Origin: Stromatinia cepivora
Lineage: Eukaryota > Ascomycota > Leotiomycetes > Helotiales > Sclerotiniaceae
Assembly (NCBI GenBank): GCA_014898415.1
Contig: RCTD01000012.1
Span: 930,001 to 994,000, forward strand
Direction: 5' to 3'
Length of the DNA stretch: 64,000 nt
Shown here: positions 1 through 11,345 of the stretch, in pieces
How positions within the stretch are numbered: position 1 is the first letter of the stretch
Layout: the number at the start of each line of letters is the position of its first letter
The notes under the pieces: model-generated
Seen by the model: only the letters and a program-made list of their open reading frames with translations
The model's database searches: none
Told to the model about the DNA's origin: nothing
Position numbers and translations under genes: made by a program

Positions 1-1660
1 ATAAATTGAAAAGTATTATAATAATAACCACAATTTTCTTTTTCTCGAAAATAAAAACAGAACCCTTATAAAACGCTATAAGTCTTTTCCAATAAGAAGG
101 ATATAATTTGCCCTTATACGATTCTAAAGAATCGCTAATAGGAACTAATTATAAACAATCGATATTACATCGGATAGTTAATATATTAGTTAACAATGAA
201 ACAATATTTGAATCAATATCGAAATTAATAAAAAATATTTTATTACAATTTCAAAAGAATAACAATTTTACAAAGAATAAAAAGTATCTGAAACATCAAT
301 ATAATTTAATTGAAAACATTACATTTTAGAAAGTCAATGCTAATAATTTGCTTATTTATAATGAACACACCTTTATATCATTAAATAGAACTATAAGAAC
401 CGAAATCTTGGAGGTTCATTATAATGACCCTATAAAAGATTATTAGGGTATCAAGAAAATCTAAAAGATTCTAAAAAACAAATATTTCTGATCTAATATA
501 ATGAAAGATATAAAAAGATATATACGAATATATATTATCTATTAATAAATAATTATAAAATATTATCAATTTTATAACGAATTATAAACTCTATTATTTC
601 CTTTTGATCTTTGGAAAAAAATAATAATGGATTTTATTACAGATTTACCTTTTTTAAAGATAAATAAATATATATATAATACTATCCTTATTATTATTAA
701 TAGATATATAAAGCTTATTTAATATATTCTAATCAATAAAACAATAATTTTATCCGAATTAATAAAGATTCTGTTTCAATATATTTTTAAAGATTTCGAT
801 ATACCAAAGAGAATAATTTCAGATCGAGGATTATAATTCGCAAACAAATTTTAGAGGAATTTGTTTTTCTATTTAAGAATATATTGTAAATTATTGATAA
901 CGTTTTATTTACAAATCGATGGCTAAATGGAACAATAAAATCAAAATCTAATTCATTATATTATTTGTTATATCAATTAAAGACAAAATAATTAAGCATT
1001 ATTATTATCCCTAACAGAATTCATTTATAATACAATATAGTATAATACAATTAACGAAATATTCTTTAAAGCGATATATAAATACTTATTCATATTTAAT
1101 TATATCAGTGAAAACATTAATGTCAAAGGGAAAGTATCTATTATATAAGAATATATCGAATCATTAAATTAGGAAGAAACAAAGCTAACAGAAATTTGGA
1201 ATAATTCAATAAAGAAAAGATCGAAGAATAATAAGAAAGATTTATTCCAACAATTCTATATCAATAATAAAATTATACTCAATACCAAAAACATCAAATA
1301 ATTACAATCCAAAAAGAAATTCTTCGATCGTTTTATAAACTCCTTTACCATTATTAATATCAAGAATAGTGGATAAACATACAAATTAGTATTTCCAGTA
1401 TTATACAAAATACATAATGTTTTTTATATCTCATTACTCGAATTATAATTTAAATGCAAAGATACTATTAATCCCCCGCCTTCTAAAGAAATTGAAGAAT
1501 ATATAGAATATAAAATCGAAAAAATATTAATTTATAAAAAAAAGGACAAAAAACGCAATATCTGATACAATAGAAAGACTATCAATCAGCAAAAGATATA
1601 TAGGAAATTTCACGAAATTTAATACATATTAAAAGGCATTTAAAGAATTATAAAAAAGAA
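1..1660 (+). pseudogene. Ty3/gypsy pol remnant: integrase plus chromodomain
   Basis: Dead 3' half of a Ty3/gypsy (chromovirus-type) polyprotein, entering from beyond the left edge. Reading in the plus direction, the zinc-binding/linker region is near 390-540 (RTEILE, HYNDP), the integrase core is near 620-1080, and a chromodomain-like tail is near 1440-1650. The integrase core shows MDFITDLPF (first Asp codon about 630), IISDRG (second Asp about 811) and a DG-stop-MER block with the Glu. All three acidic residues remain, but Gln codons are now TAA/TAG (for example after SDRGL, where the family has GPQF). The tail ends in VFYISLLEL, matching the HVSLLE motif before fungal chromodomains. The 73-codon open stretch at 108-329 belongs to the region between RNase H and integrase. 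No 3' LTR could be placed. Integration function is lost because of the stops. Confidence 0.85.
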
Positions 1661-1899
1661 AATACACTGTTATTATAATAATAATAAAGAATAAAAAAAT
1701 AATATTATCAAAATATATCATAAAGATAAAGGCAATTCATATTCATATTAGAAAATTAAGATATCTATATTTAAAAACCTTTATATAATCGATTTACTTT
1801 AATAAATCATTACAAATACATTATCTTTATTTCATTATCAAACATTTGCATTTTCTTTATTCTCTTATTTCTTTTTTTAATAATCCATTTTCATTTATA
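1661..1899. other. AT-rich spacer
   Basis: Follows the gypsy chromodomain. Probably its 3' untranslated region, but no polypurine tract or LTR end is convincing here. Confidence 0.3.
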
Positions 1900-3536
1900 T
1901 TATCCGAATCCTCATCAATATCCGGTTTCGTTGATTAATAGAACATTCGCTGAATATATTTTTTGGTAATAAAATCCCGATAGGAAATTCATAGAATCAT
2001 TGTAGAAATAGATATAGAGAAAGATTTAACTATATTTTATAATCAGGGTTTGAAAGATCTGTTAGTGTTTAATTATTGATCAATTAAATTCAATTCATTA
2101 TATTCGTTATATTGATCTAGAAACTCTTTTGCTAATTGATTATATTCATTTAGAATAATATTTATATCATTATTATTGAAATCCTTCAAAAAGTCGAGAT
2201 TCTTAATTTAAGTTATTGATTTCTTTATTATAAATATTATTAACTTTATTAGAATTATCGATATTTTTCGATAGACGATCGACGATATTATATTGATCTC
2301 AGGAACTGAATTTAGTTTATCAGAATTTGCTGGAAATTGGAGCAGTATATTAATTATTAAGATCTTTTCCTTTTTAAATTTATTAAGATTCAATAATTTA
2401 GCATTAGATTATTATAGATCCTTATTATTATTATCAAGAAATTCAATCGATTCCGATGCTTTTCTTTTGATAAAAACCAATTTGAGAATTTTCTTAATAG
2501 ATTTCGCTTTGATTATTCGAAGTATAATGATCTATGATTTCTTTATTATCATTTTATTATTACTTTTAATACTTTTGACTTTATCTTTGATTATTTTTCG
2601 ATATATCGATTTCACTAATAAAATACAAATAGATTTCAACAATTTGAATCGAATCAAAGGAATCTCAGGGATTTCTTCCTTATCTTCTTTATTAATAGTA
2701 TCCTTCAATTTATCTTCACTCATTGATTTATCCATCAGTTATTGATATAGCTATACAATTATTAATAAAAAAAACAATGAATTATATTTAGTATATTAAC
2801 AAAATATCATTACAAATCCATATATATCTCCATTAATTTCATCAATTTTTCTATCTGCATATTTAATACTAATACAGTTTTTTTTGTATTATAAAGTAAT
2901 TATATCAAACTATATTTCTTCTATTTACAAAGGAAAACCTTTATTCTTTATATGAATTTAATTTGTCAATTCTTCAATTTCTCTAATAATATAGTTTCTT
3001 CAAGCGAACTCATTTCGGCCGCTTGTTATTCGTAATGAAACCACAACAAACGATTTATTACAGGGTTAATATCTTTTAATAATGTTATATAGAGTTTTTT
3101 CTTTCGGGTATATTCTGTATATATCAAATTGAATCCTTTTGGAAAAAAGCATTCTTTGTTTATTATTTCTTTTTCAAACAAAGATTTTGTATTATTGTAA
3201 TAAACAATATATTTAGTATAACAAAAATATATCGAATATATAAATTGTAAAGGTATACAAACCGAGTATATTGCCAATTCGGAAAAAGGCTGAAATATAA
3301 TAGGGAGAGTAACAAAAGTTTTAAGATATGATATCGCAATTGCAATATAGAAATACAAAGTTTCGAAGATAGAATTCCGATAAGTTTATATAATTTTTAA
3401 AAAGTAAACTATATATATTTTTGTTATTGTTATTGTTATTGTTTATCTTTTTATTTATTATACAAAAATCATTATATATTATAATCGCTTTATCGATCGA
3501 TGGCTCCCTATAATTATAAATAGACCAGCAATTCAC
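1900..3536 (-). pseudogene. Unidentified dead gene, possibly gag of an F-type retroelement
   Basis: Minus-strand reading of 3536 to 1900 is coding-like over several frames. Open pieces are 3536-3321, 3358-3026 and 2735-2532, followed by pieces down to about 1920, with TAA/TAG at plausible Gln positions. An Asn run at about 3418-3450 comes from a CAA/AAC-type trinucleotide repeat. The piece ending LLWFHYE continues past its stop as QAAEMSSLEET, so the stop is probably a mutated codon. The reverse-strand 150-codon open frame at 2293-2745 is hydrophobic and looks like a shadow. I recognise no domain. The position immediately inside an LTR-like terminus (3541-3978) suggests a gag gene of the same family as element F; that is inference. 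Host-gene origin cannot be excluded. Confidence 0.4.
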
Positions 3537-3540
3537 CAGT

Positions 3541-3978
3541 TTTTCGGAAGCGAAACTCCGAAGGGGAAGCTTTATTATAGTTATTAAAAGGATATTACTA
3601 ATAAAGTTAAGAATCTCTACAAAGAAACAGCTTTATTATTAAAAACAAGTGTATAATCAATGGTCTGTTATCGATTGATTAGAAAATTCTGTAAAATCTC
3701 TGTATTTATTAAACTCTAATATATAATTGGCGATTTGTTATTGTTCCGATATTGCTCTTTATTGGGCTTAAAAGAAAGAGGTTCTCCTAATTAGAAAAGG
3801 ATAATGAAAAGTTTTATAACTGTTTTAGGACTAATTGATTCTTTGCCATTTGTGACTCTGATATATTCTATATAGAATGAATAATATTGTATTGTATGAG
3901 TTATCCTTTAGTATATAACCTCTCCTCCGGAGAGGTTATATACTAAAGTGGGGTAATACACGTGACCATGTTCCGACA
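3541..3978 (-). repeat. LTR-like segment related to element F
   Basis: Read on the minus strand from 3978 it starts TGTCGGAACATG and runs on to CACGTG. The F-related end at 62249 starts TGTCGGAATATG followed by ACATG, differing mainly by RIP-type transitions. The plus-strand start at about 3541 (TTCGGAAGCGAAAC then GGGGAAGC) loosely resembles the other end of the F LTR at 26068. No target duplication was found, so the limits are tentative. Confidence 0.35.
3906..3948. repeat. Perfect palindrome, 20-bp arms, 3-bp loop
   Basis: Arms 3906-3925 (CTTTAGTATATAACCTCTCC) and 3929-3948 are exact reverse complements around TCC. The GC-containing core is unusual here, and perfect arms imply either recent origin or arm-to-arm correction. 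It is followed directly by AGTGGGGTA. Confidence 0.9.
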
Positions 3979-4639
3979 AATTATATCTATAGAAGATTGA
4001 ATAAGATTATTGATTAATGATTTTCTAGGGAATCTTTATTCCAAATAATATTCAGATTGTTGATATCTACTTTGATATTGATATAAATACTAAAAATTTG
4101 AATCTACTTCTTATCGATATAAATATTTCAAATAAAAATGCCGAAACTTATATTTTTAAAATCTATCTCTAAAATTTTGTATCCAAATATAGAACTATAG
4201 ATATTCTTTATTTAGAATCAACAATAACAAATATCGATATTAATATACTTAGAAAAGTTGTTATAAAGGGTTTGTATTGATTTTGATTTCGTTTAAGTAT
4301 CGAAATTGATATTGATATTAATATTTTAATATTGTAATATCCTGAAGATCTGATGAACATAAGTTTAAAGAAGATACAGAATTCTATTCAGCCAAATTAA
4401 CTTTGGAAAGTGTAAATCTATCTAGTTAAAGATTAATAGATAAATTTCGTACTCCAATATAACAACGAGAAAGTTTTAATTCAAATATTATTAACGATAT
4501 TTTGCCGAATTATCTTCAAGTGTTAAAGATTATCAATGAAATAAAAATTCATTCGAAGAATTTATTTTCAATAAGTATTTCTTTTTATTTAAGTAAGTGA
4601 ATTTCTTTATATAAGGATTTCAATAGAAATTATTAATAT
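3979..4639. other. AT-rich stretch without recognisable gene
   Basis: Contains short ATATTGATATTGATAT-type runs (about 4060-4320) but no ORF, terminal repeat or RNA that I can support. Confidence 0.4.
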
Positions 4640-4989
4640 TAATAGATTCCTATTATTTCGAATATGATATACACTTTATTGTTTGACTATATAATGATTC
4701 GGATAAAATCGGCAATTACAAATTAATTATATAAGCAGTTCTATATTATCCCAAGAATCTTAATCGTAAAAGAACTTTTTCTGAAACAGAAATAGAATAT
4801 GAGTATTCAATATTATTATAATTATATATTACTCTTTATTAAAGTTCTTATAATAATTTATTAATAATAAATCCTTCGTTTCATTTATTTTCGATCTTAT
4901 ATTAGAGTATACTGTTATTATCTACAGCTACAACATTTGTATCGTTATCTTCGAGTAATCCTCTATATTATCGTTACCAAATATTATTA

Positions 4990-5025
4990 TATCTATCTCA
5001 ATTATTATATTCACCCTAATCATTA
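4990..5025. repeat. 18-bp minisatellite, left part
   Basis: Two decayed copies, 4990-5007 (TATCTATCTCAATTATTA) and 5008-5025 (TATTCACCCTAATCATTA), match the array at 6407-6496 except for C-to-T changes. They abut the TA duplication of the Tc1 element. Confidence 0.8.
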
Positions 5026-5027
5026 TA

Positions 5028-6406
5028 CAGTACTAGTCAACTTATATTACTCCACAATCTAATTTCAGTTTTTTTATATATTCAATATCTATCTTTCAAT
5101 TTAATTATAAAATCAATCATTAATTATTATAATCCAAAATTTGAATATATTGAAGTTCTATATTTATACTATTCCCCCCAAAAAATTCAAATCCTTATCG
5201 CTCTATAATTAATCAATATTTTGTATACCAACCCCTTACTATAATATAAACCTCAATTCTATCAAACATACTCGCTTCTAATTTATCGAATAATTCTTGA
5301 TCTAATATATCCTAAACTACTTATAAATAATTCTCTAATCTCTATCTAGTATATTCCGATTCGCTTTTATCAATTACAATATCAAAAAACATCTTATATA
5401 ACCTTACTTTTAAAGCCTATCAAATATACTCAATAAAATTAAAATCAGAAAAATAAAAAAGCTAATCCTTTAATATTAAGATCCTTTTCTTTTGAAACCA
5501 ATCCCATACTTTATAAATACGATGAATAGAAATATTATCCTATATAAATTCATACCCTAGATCCAATCTTTCAAAAACAAAATCTACTTTAACATCAAGA
5601 ACCTTGAAATATAAATTGATATTATATCTATATTTCTTATTTTCAAAATCTTTATTCATTATATATAAATTGCTCCTCCCAAAATCCCAAAAGCCCCCCT
5701 AAACCATAACCTTCATATTCTTATTTATACTATATATTTGAACCATTCTAGATTCCCATTTCTGAATAGAAATACAGAAACACTATTCTCCTCTTTTACC
5801 CCGCCCCCATTTTACAAAACATTCGTTGCTCTATATAACTAATTCCTATTCCTCTATTATCAATCCCCTATATACTAGATATCATACAAATCACTTGAAC
5901 ATATATACCTGGATAAATTCCGGCCGCTTTTTATACTTTCAATTGATGATTCCATAAACCTCCAAAATCTTCTTAATAATAAAGGTATTACATTTAAAAT
6001 CTATAATTGTTTTTATTTGTATATAAATTGATTTTGAATATAATCGAATATATCGAATTAGTATACATTCTTTTCTTTCTATATAAAATCTAATTCGAGA
6101 AATACAAAATAGATTCATTCCTTCATTATATAATATATCTTATTGTAAAATGTAGCGAACAATTTGTACTTCGAGATTGAGATCAATTATAATACAATAA
6201 GGATTAGAGTTATTGAAAGTTTTGCCAATAATTTTGTTATGTAAATATAAAGTAAGATATTTAAAAGCTAATTCTCTTTCAATATTCAAAATTCTAAGAA
6301 TATATTGTAATGCTATTGATAAATAAATAATAAAGAGAGTTAAAATTCAATTCGCGAAATTTATACGTTTTTAAGATTTTGGGGTAATATAAATGCACGG
6401 TTACTG
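5028..6406 (-). mobile_element. Tc1-type DNA transposon, 1379 bp
   Basis: The left end CAGTACTAG...TTATATTACTCC at 5028 and the right end, read inward from 6406 (CAGTAACCG...TTATATTACCCC), form diverged inverted repeats of about 35 bp. Both start with CAGTA and are flanked by a TA duplication (5026-5027 and 6407-6408). The transposase pseudogene lies between them on the minus strand. Size, TA target and CAGT ends fit the Tc1 group. Confidence 0.9.
5165..6270 (-). pseudogene. Tc1-type DDE transposase, dead
   Basis: Cut-and-paste transposase remnant filling the Tc1 element. The minus strand shows an N-terminal helix-turn-helix region (about 6270-6000, ending in a basic linker). The catalytic core follows with the blocks SNECFVKWGRGKRGE, KWESRMVQIYS, KVMVWGGFW-like, DNISIHRIYKVWDWF and SDFNFIEYI, then a C-terminal KGWHTKY-like end (RGWYTKYW, about 5215). 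The first catalytic Asp of the WSDE motif is Asn (codon at 5825-5827). The second Asp (5537-5539) and the final Glu (5428-5430) remain. Many TAG/TAA codons sit at Gln or Trp positions. About 340-360 residues is the usual length for the family, so it is full length but inactivated by RIP. Confidence 0.92.
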
Positions 6407-6496
6407 TATCCACCCCAATCATTATATCCATCCCAATCATTATATCCACCCCAATCATTATATCCACCCCAATCATTATACCCATTTCAATTATTT
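6407..6496. repeat. 18-bp minisatellite, right part
   Basis: Five tandem copies starting at 6407, 6425, 6443, 6461 and 6479 of consensus TATCCACCCCAATCATTA. The first four are nearly identical and the fifth is decayed. The first TA is the right-hand target duplication of the Tc1 element. Confidence 0.95.
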
Positions 6497-6640
6497 GATA
6501 TTTACGATGAAAATATATTGATTAATCTATAGAATCTTTCATTTAATTACAATCCTATAAACTGAGTTTCAATACTAAGACGAGAAAATGAAAAACGGGT
6601 TTTTTGGAAGTTGTAATCAAAAGAGTATTTATAGACTAGT

Positions 6641-6889
6641 AATTATATTTAATTTAGAATCTACAGATAAAGAATATCTATAAATAGGGATAATTATTTT
6701 ATATATATACAAATGAATAGTCTAATTGTAATAACTAAGCAAAAAAAAGTTATATTTATCCCTTTAATAATCTTATTTTATCGATAACTATTGATATATA
6801 GTATTTATTCGAATCTGATCTTTAGACTACTTAAATCATATACTAATCCTGAGTAATCGTATTATATATAAATATAATTAATATATTTG
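6641..6889. other. AT-rich stretch
   Basis: No gene, repeat end or RNA recognised. It may contain the 5' part of the DWGGYN-repeat gene, but stops become frequent here. Confidence 0.3.
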
Positions 6890-9115
6890 AGATTTCTTGT
6901 ATAAAGGTAAAAGGAAAGTAGAGGTTTCTGTTACAGAAGTCCTTTTTTTAATTTTCAAGTTTTTTACAAGTTTCTTTATCTTCTAATTGGGATGGCTCAA
7001 ATTCTATACTTTGTTCATTAGTTAATTCTTATTTTTTTATTTTAATATCAAGCTATTTTAGAGGGAGTTTTCTTAGGTTTTTTATTTGTTACAAATATCT
7101 TGTTTTTTAGATTATATGAAAATGCTTTAGGAACTCGAAGTAGATTTATAATTAGATTTCAAATAAGGAATCGAAAGTAATAATTAATGAAGAATTATAA
7201 TTCGTAATTATAGTATTATGAATATTAATGATTCTGTTTTAGATATATATAATGCAGATTTTAAGATCATCATATTTTAAGTTATATATATATTTTATAA
7301 AGTATTAGTATATATATTTAATAATCTTATCTCTATTTGATTATATACATAAAATAGTCGAAAAATAGGAACTAAAAACTAATTTCGGTTATTACTGTAA
7401 GAAAAACGGAATTGTATATTATTGTATAATATTGTAATAAAGAATTAATAATTGTATACTATTATATTAAGATTTATCTTTTCAAAGTCAAAATAATTGA
7501 TATAATCTTTTCCGACTTTTTATAATATAATATATTTATATAAAGAAATATTAGATAATATAGATTATATATTATTATATTATATAAATATCTTTCTTGT
7601 ATAGATAAATACTATTTCAATAAAAGTTATATGTATCTGATAATCATTTATTTATAAAACAACTGGATTATAGATTAATTAATTCAGGTATTATATTAAT
7701 ATAATATAGGAGGAAAGTTTACTTTGTTATTATATAACCCAGAATAATAAGCGATATAATATCTACTGATTATTAAAGATTACAAAATTTAATCCTGCTA
7801 ATATTTCGATTTATATATAATCCTGTAAAATTCTATATAAACCATCAGAATGTTTATATTGAATCCATATATCTTGAAAGATTTCTGTATAAAGAATACT
7901 AATATTACCGAAATTAAATTATCAATAGTAATTAATTGTTTATATTATACAAATTCTGAGTTCCAAAATTTTTGGATAGTTATTGAATAAGGTTAATAAA
8001 ATTGAAACAAAATTATTTTGAAAGATTTTTTGGAGGTAAATTGTTTATTATTGCTTCTATAATCCTTTCTAATTATCTAATAAATGAAAGATAAAGCATT
8101 AATCGCAGATTTTTTTTGTATATTTGTAGAGTAGATTGATAAAATATATATAATCAGTAAATCCATTTTGCTTTATATAAATACTATTTAGAAGCCTCCT
8201 TTTATACTATCAATTGCTGATATATTATTCAAAGTATTCATTTTTATTGTATTAGATGATTCGAATTATTCTTTTGGGCTACCTGGTTTTGGAAATTTAT
8301 CGCAACAATTCGAGATGAATAACGATCAAATACTCTATACTTCAATCGATACAATCTAAATGTTTAAAAAGAAATTTCTATTGCAAAAAAAAGGATTTCT
8401 ATTTTTGATAATATAAAAATAAAGAAATAATATAGATTGTCGTTTATAAAAAAGAAATACAGATTCATTAAATCTGAAGCTCAATTATATTGAAGTAGAT
8501 ATATGAATTCTATCAAATATCAGATGGGTTTTCATTTAGATATAATAGCTTCGTATCTAGCTTTGCATTAAATTGTGATACTTGTTGTTCGATTGATAGC
8601 AAGGGAATGTTAGAATCTCTTTGATATCCATCTAAATCACTATCTATTATCGCATTTGTTAATTATTCGGATTTTTATGGATGATCTTGTTGGATAGTTA
8701 GTTGATCATCAAATACAGAATCTTATAATATTATAATATTGTAGGGATCCAATTATTGTTCAGTTTTCGATGCTTTATATAATTTTGAAAGTATAGATTG
8801 AATCTAGCCTCGATTTTCTGACGATAGTTCAGAAATTGGATATAATTTATTGTAAACAAAAATCATATTTTCTTTTTAAAGAATTTCTTACTGTTTATAA
8901 GGAAAATTAGGATACTTTAAAGAATACTTTTATTAAACAATATTTTTATATATATAAACAAAAAGCAATAGTAAATAATTGGTTAAATGAATAATAATAA
9001 GATTATCTATCAATATAACTTATTAGTTCCATGAAATTTCTGGCAAGATATAATCTGGTATAATATCTCCAATTGCGATCTGGTTTTTGGATTCCTATAG
9101 AAAACAGAAAAGGTT
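6890..9115 (-). pseudogene. Unidentified dead gene(s), minus strand
   Basis: A long coding-like tract on the minus strand. From about 9115 it reads ENLFCFLQESKNQIAIGD, then NMIFVYNKLYPISELSSE, QSILSKLYKASKTE and NAIIDSDLDGYQRDSNIP (about 8660-8600), with stops almost only at Gln positions. After a messier interval it resumes near 8175 (NGFTDYIYFINLLYKYTKK, then CDQC and FHLL) down to about 7700. A last Lys/Ser/Thr-rich piece lies near 7150-6900 (KKRTSVTETSTFLLP). A CxxC followed by a His hints at a metal site, but I recognise no family. It could be one transposon protein or two genes. Residue composition and Gln-to-stop changes make real coding ancestry likely. Confidence 0.4.
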
Positions 9116-9779
9116 CTCCTTCGTAATTAGAAGATTATATTAAATATAATATTCAAGATTAAAAGTATAGTATATCTCTATATAATTATTCAATTTAATT
9201 AATTATATTTACAATATAAAAGTAGGGATTATATACTCTTTATTGAATATAATATTAATACAAAAAATAAAATAAAATCAGAGATACTAAAAACTATTTG
9301 CTGGAATTTCTTTTTGACTAAGAATTTTCATTACAAGATCAACAACTTTATATTATCTTTCTTCAAATTATTTCGAGTATTTATTAAGAATGTAATTCTT
9401 TTTTGTAGGAATATTAAATAAATCCCTTTTTTTGAGAATATAAAATTCTTATTTACAAAAGTTTTATAAATTAAATCAATTTTCTTGCCCCAAACTTCTA
9501 TAAATCTATTAATAATTATATTGATTATATTAATTATAAATCTCTATTTTTGAATCATCAAAGGATTTGTATTGATAAATGGTATTTCCTGTTCATTAAA
9601 AACTATTTGTTTAATGCGAACTAAATGAAAGTAATATATAAGGAATCTGTATTTCCATATAGTCCTCTTCATCATATTAATGAATTTGAAGGATTATAGC
9701 TACAATTGATTTTCAAAATACTCAAAAGAATTTTTATATTGTTTGATACTAGATTCCTTAATAAATTACATATTCATTC
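9116..9779. other. AT-rich stretch without assignable gene
   Basis: Minus-strand reading near 9660-9420 has short coding-like pieces that could continue the HTH protein at 9780-10060, but no motif is recognisable. Confidence 0.3.
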
Positions 9780-10060
9780 TATAAGTCCCCTTTTGGTTCT
9801 TTAATCCATGAAGAATTTTTTTCACAAGAATTCTTGATATTTTCTGACAGAGTGTCTCCTTTGATGTTATTGACCTCTACTACCGACCCGTATATCATCG
9901 CTGCTTTCAATATCGACGGTTTCTTAGCCAGGACTGCTTGTAATACTAGGTTTTCGATATCTTCCTTTTTTATAGATATTCTCTTCTGTGATACTATTAT
10001 TGTCGTATTACTCCCGGGGTCGTTTCGAGGCAGTCAATACAATAATTTTTACTGTTGATG
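9780..10060 (-). pseudogene. Possible HTH (psq-like) transposase N-terminus
   Basis: The minus-strand frame from about 10020 reads QKRISIKKEDIENLVLQAVL, then AKKPSILKAAMIYG, ending in a WIKEPKGD block and a stop at about 9780. The spacing of ED-EN...AV...SI-KAA-IYG resembles the Psq/CENP-B type helix-turn-helix at the start of pogo/Fot1-type transposases. That is a family-level resemblance seen by eye. No catalytic domain could be connected downstream. The antisense 74-codon open frame at 9834-10058 is its shadow. Confidence 0.35.
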
Positions 10061-10640
10061 TATGAATAGAGACGATATTATCGTTAATAATCTTGATTAT
10101 AGAATTGATATAATTCAGGAGTTATAATTCTATTACTTTAATATAATTAAAATTGGTTTTATAATTATCTAATCCAAATATTTCTTTAATATAGTTATAT
10201 CAATTAGAACTGTTTTTGAGAATATATTAATATGAATTCTACCTTTATTAATCTGAAAAGTTCCATTATATAGGTTGATAATATATATTATAAATGATCT
10301 ACATTGCCTTTTCAACAAGGTTGCATAATGATCCATTTTCTTTGTCTATAAAAGAATAGCATTAAATATAACGGTAGTGGTATCGATAAAATATTTGTTC
10401 TGAAATATCCTGAATAATAAAAGGATATAAACTTATTTGAACAGCAGCTTAATGATCCTTAAGCTAAACGATGAGATATATATAAATCGGATATATCTTC
10501 GACAACGTGCTAGGAACGGATTGTTATGCTGAATATGTCATTATTATCTCTTGCTCTCCTAATGAACGGTAATGAATAATGGGTGTGCAAAGCTTCTGAA
10601 AAACAACTTCATCTATAATGTTTCAATGTCGTGGAAATAT
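9780..10640 (-). repeat. Dispersed repeat, mildly mutated copy
   Basis: Direct repeat of 16330-16950. Aligned landmarks include CTCTTCTGTGATACTATTATTG (split here as CTCTTCTGTGATAC plus TATTATTG) against TTCTTTTTTGTGATATTAG, GCAGCTTAATGATCCTTAAG against GCAGTCCAATAGCCCTTAAG, and TCTCTTGCTCTCCTAATGAA against TCTCTTATTCTCTTAATGAA. This copy keeps many C and G bases; the other has mostly lost them. The identity of the element is not established. Confidence 0.75.
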
Positions 10641-11044
10641 GAGAAGAGGTTGGTGGGTGAAAGATAAATGCTTTCGAGGGACGCCCCTGGTCTCAACGAT
10701 GTCCCACTCTGCCACCAACAATAACACCAATCGGCTTAATCTCGCTTTTCAGCCAGATTGAGATAGCGCAACTCGTGTATCAGCTTGCGTAAATAATCCA
10801 TGTTCCATAATTCTCTTGACAATCTCTCCCAAAGGAATTCAATTATTTGTAGAGGTCCTTGTAGTGGTCCTTTCCATTTTCCCATTGGATTTTGCTAGGA
10901 TATCACCTGCAATTACACAGACCGGTTCCCCTTTCATATGCGGATATTAGAACTCGAAGGACAAGCCATGTCATTGTTGATCATTCGTCTTGTTCATATC
11001 CAGTGGATTGACTGCATTGGGGAGGGCAGCAACATTTCTTCTCC

Positions 11045-11092
11045 GAGGAGTCTACCGAGGAGTCTACCGAGGAGTCTACCGAGGAGTCTACC
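11045..11092. repeat. 12-bp tandem repeat, 4 perfect copies
   Basis: GAGGAGTCTACC occurs at 11045, 11057, 11069 and 11081 without mismatch. On the minus strand it would encode Gly-Arg-Leu-Leu repeats. Confidence 0.95.
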
Positions 11093-11226
11093 GACAGCGA
11101 CAGCAATCATGTAAACCCTGCTGAAGCTCCCTTCCTTTTTTTTTTTTGGGTGCTTTCTGCACTTTGTTTTTGGAAGGGCATACACCTATAAAGCTAGCAA
11201 ATTTCGATCAACCTAATTAGAAACCC

Positions 11227-11345
11227 AGGAGTCACTCCCTAGCAGCCTTTACCCCAATAAGGGATGCTATGAGAAAAGGGCCTACGGCCCTAACCTCTGG
11301 CCGTTAAATAATAACATACACACATACAGAGGGGGGGATGCGAAG
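11227..11345 (+). repeat. Hairpin-bearing repeat K, intact copy
   Basis: Shares the order CTTTACCC-AATA-GGGAT, GAG-AAAGGGC, hairpin, CAACCTC or TAACCTC, TAAATAAT and ACACA-CATA...GAGG with 12519-12640. It contains the hairpin GGGCC-TAC-GGCCC at 11278-11290. A second shared block (GCAGGGACTTA at about 11938, GCAGGATTTAT at about 12676) suggests the 12.5-kb copy is a shortened, RIP-mutated relative of 11227-11950. Confidence 0.6.

Larger units (their letters stand above)
4640..6640 (-). pseudogene. Dead gene with DWGGYN hexapeptide repeats, split by a Tc1 element
   Basis: On the minus strand the 18-bp minisatellite reads D-W-G-G-Y-N repeatedly (best at 6407-6478; decayed copies at 4990-5025). 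Upstream in the same frame, 6610 to 6497 stays open except at likely Gln positions and includes FQKTRFSFSRLSIE and NERFYRLINIF. Downstream of the split, 4989 to about 4650 also reads with few stops (GLLEDNDTNVVAVDNN, SLYSQTIKC). One strand, one frame and repeats on both sides of the insertion support an original coding gene. The family is unknown; Gly/Trp/Tyr/Asn-rich repeats alone give no function. The Tc1 element (5028-6406) interrupts it at a TA inside the repeat. The start and end of the gene are not determinable. Confidence 0.4.

Noticed and set aside
2293..2745. 150-codon hydrophobic plus-strand frame resembling a membrane protein
   Set aside because: It lies opposite a better minus-strand reading; Leu/Ile/Phe richness is what AT-rich antisense DNA gives.
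6294..6485. Protein with MIGVDIMIG repeats
   Set aside because: Alternative frame of the 18-bp minisatellite and Tc1 end. The DWGGYN frame has better context.
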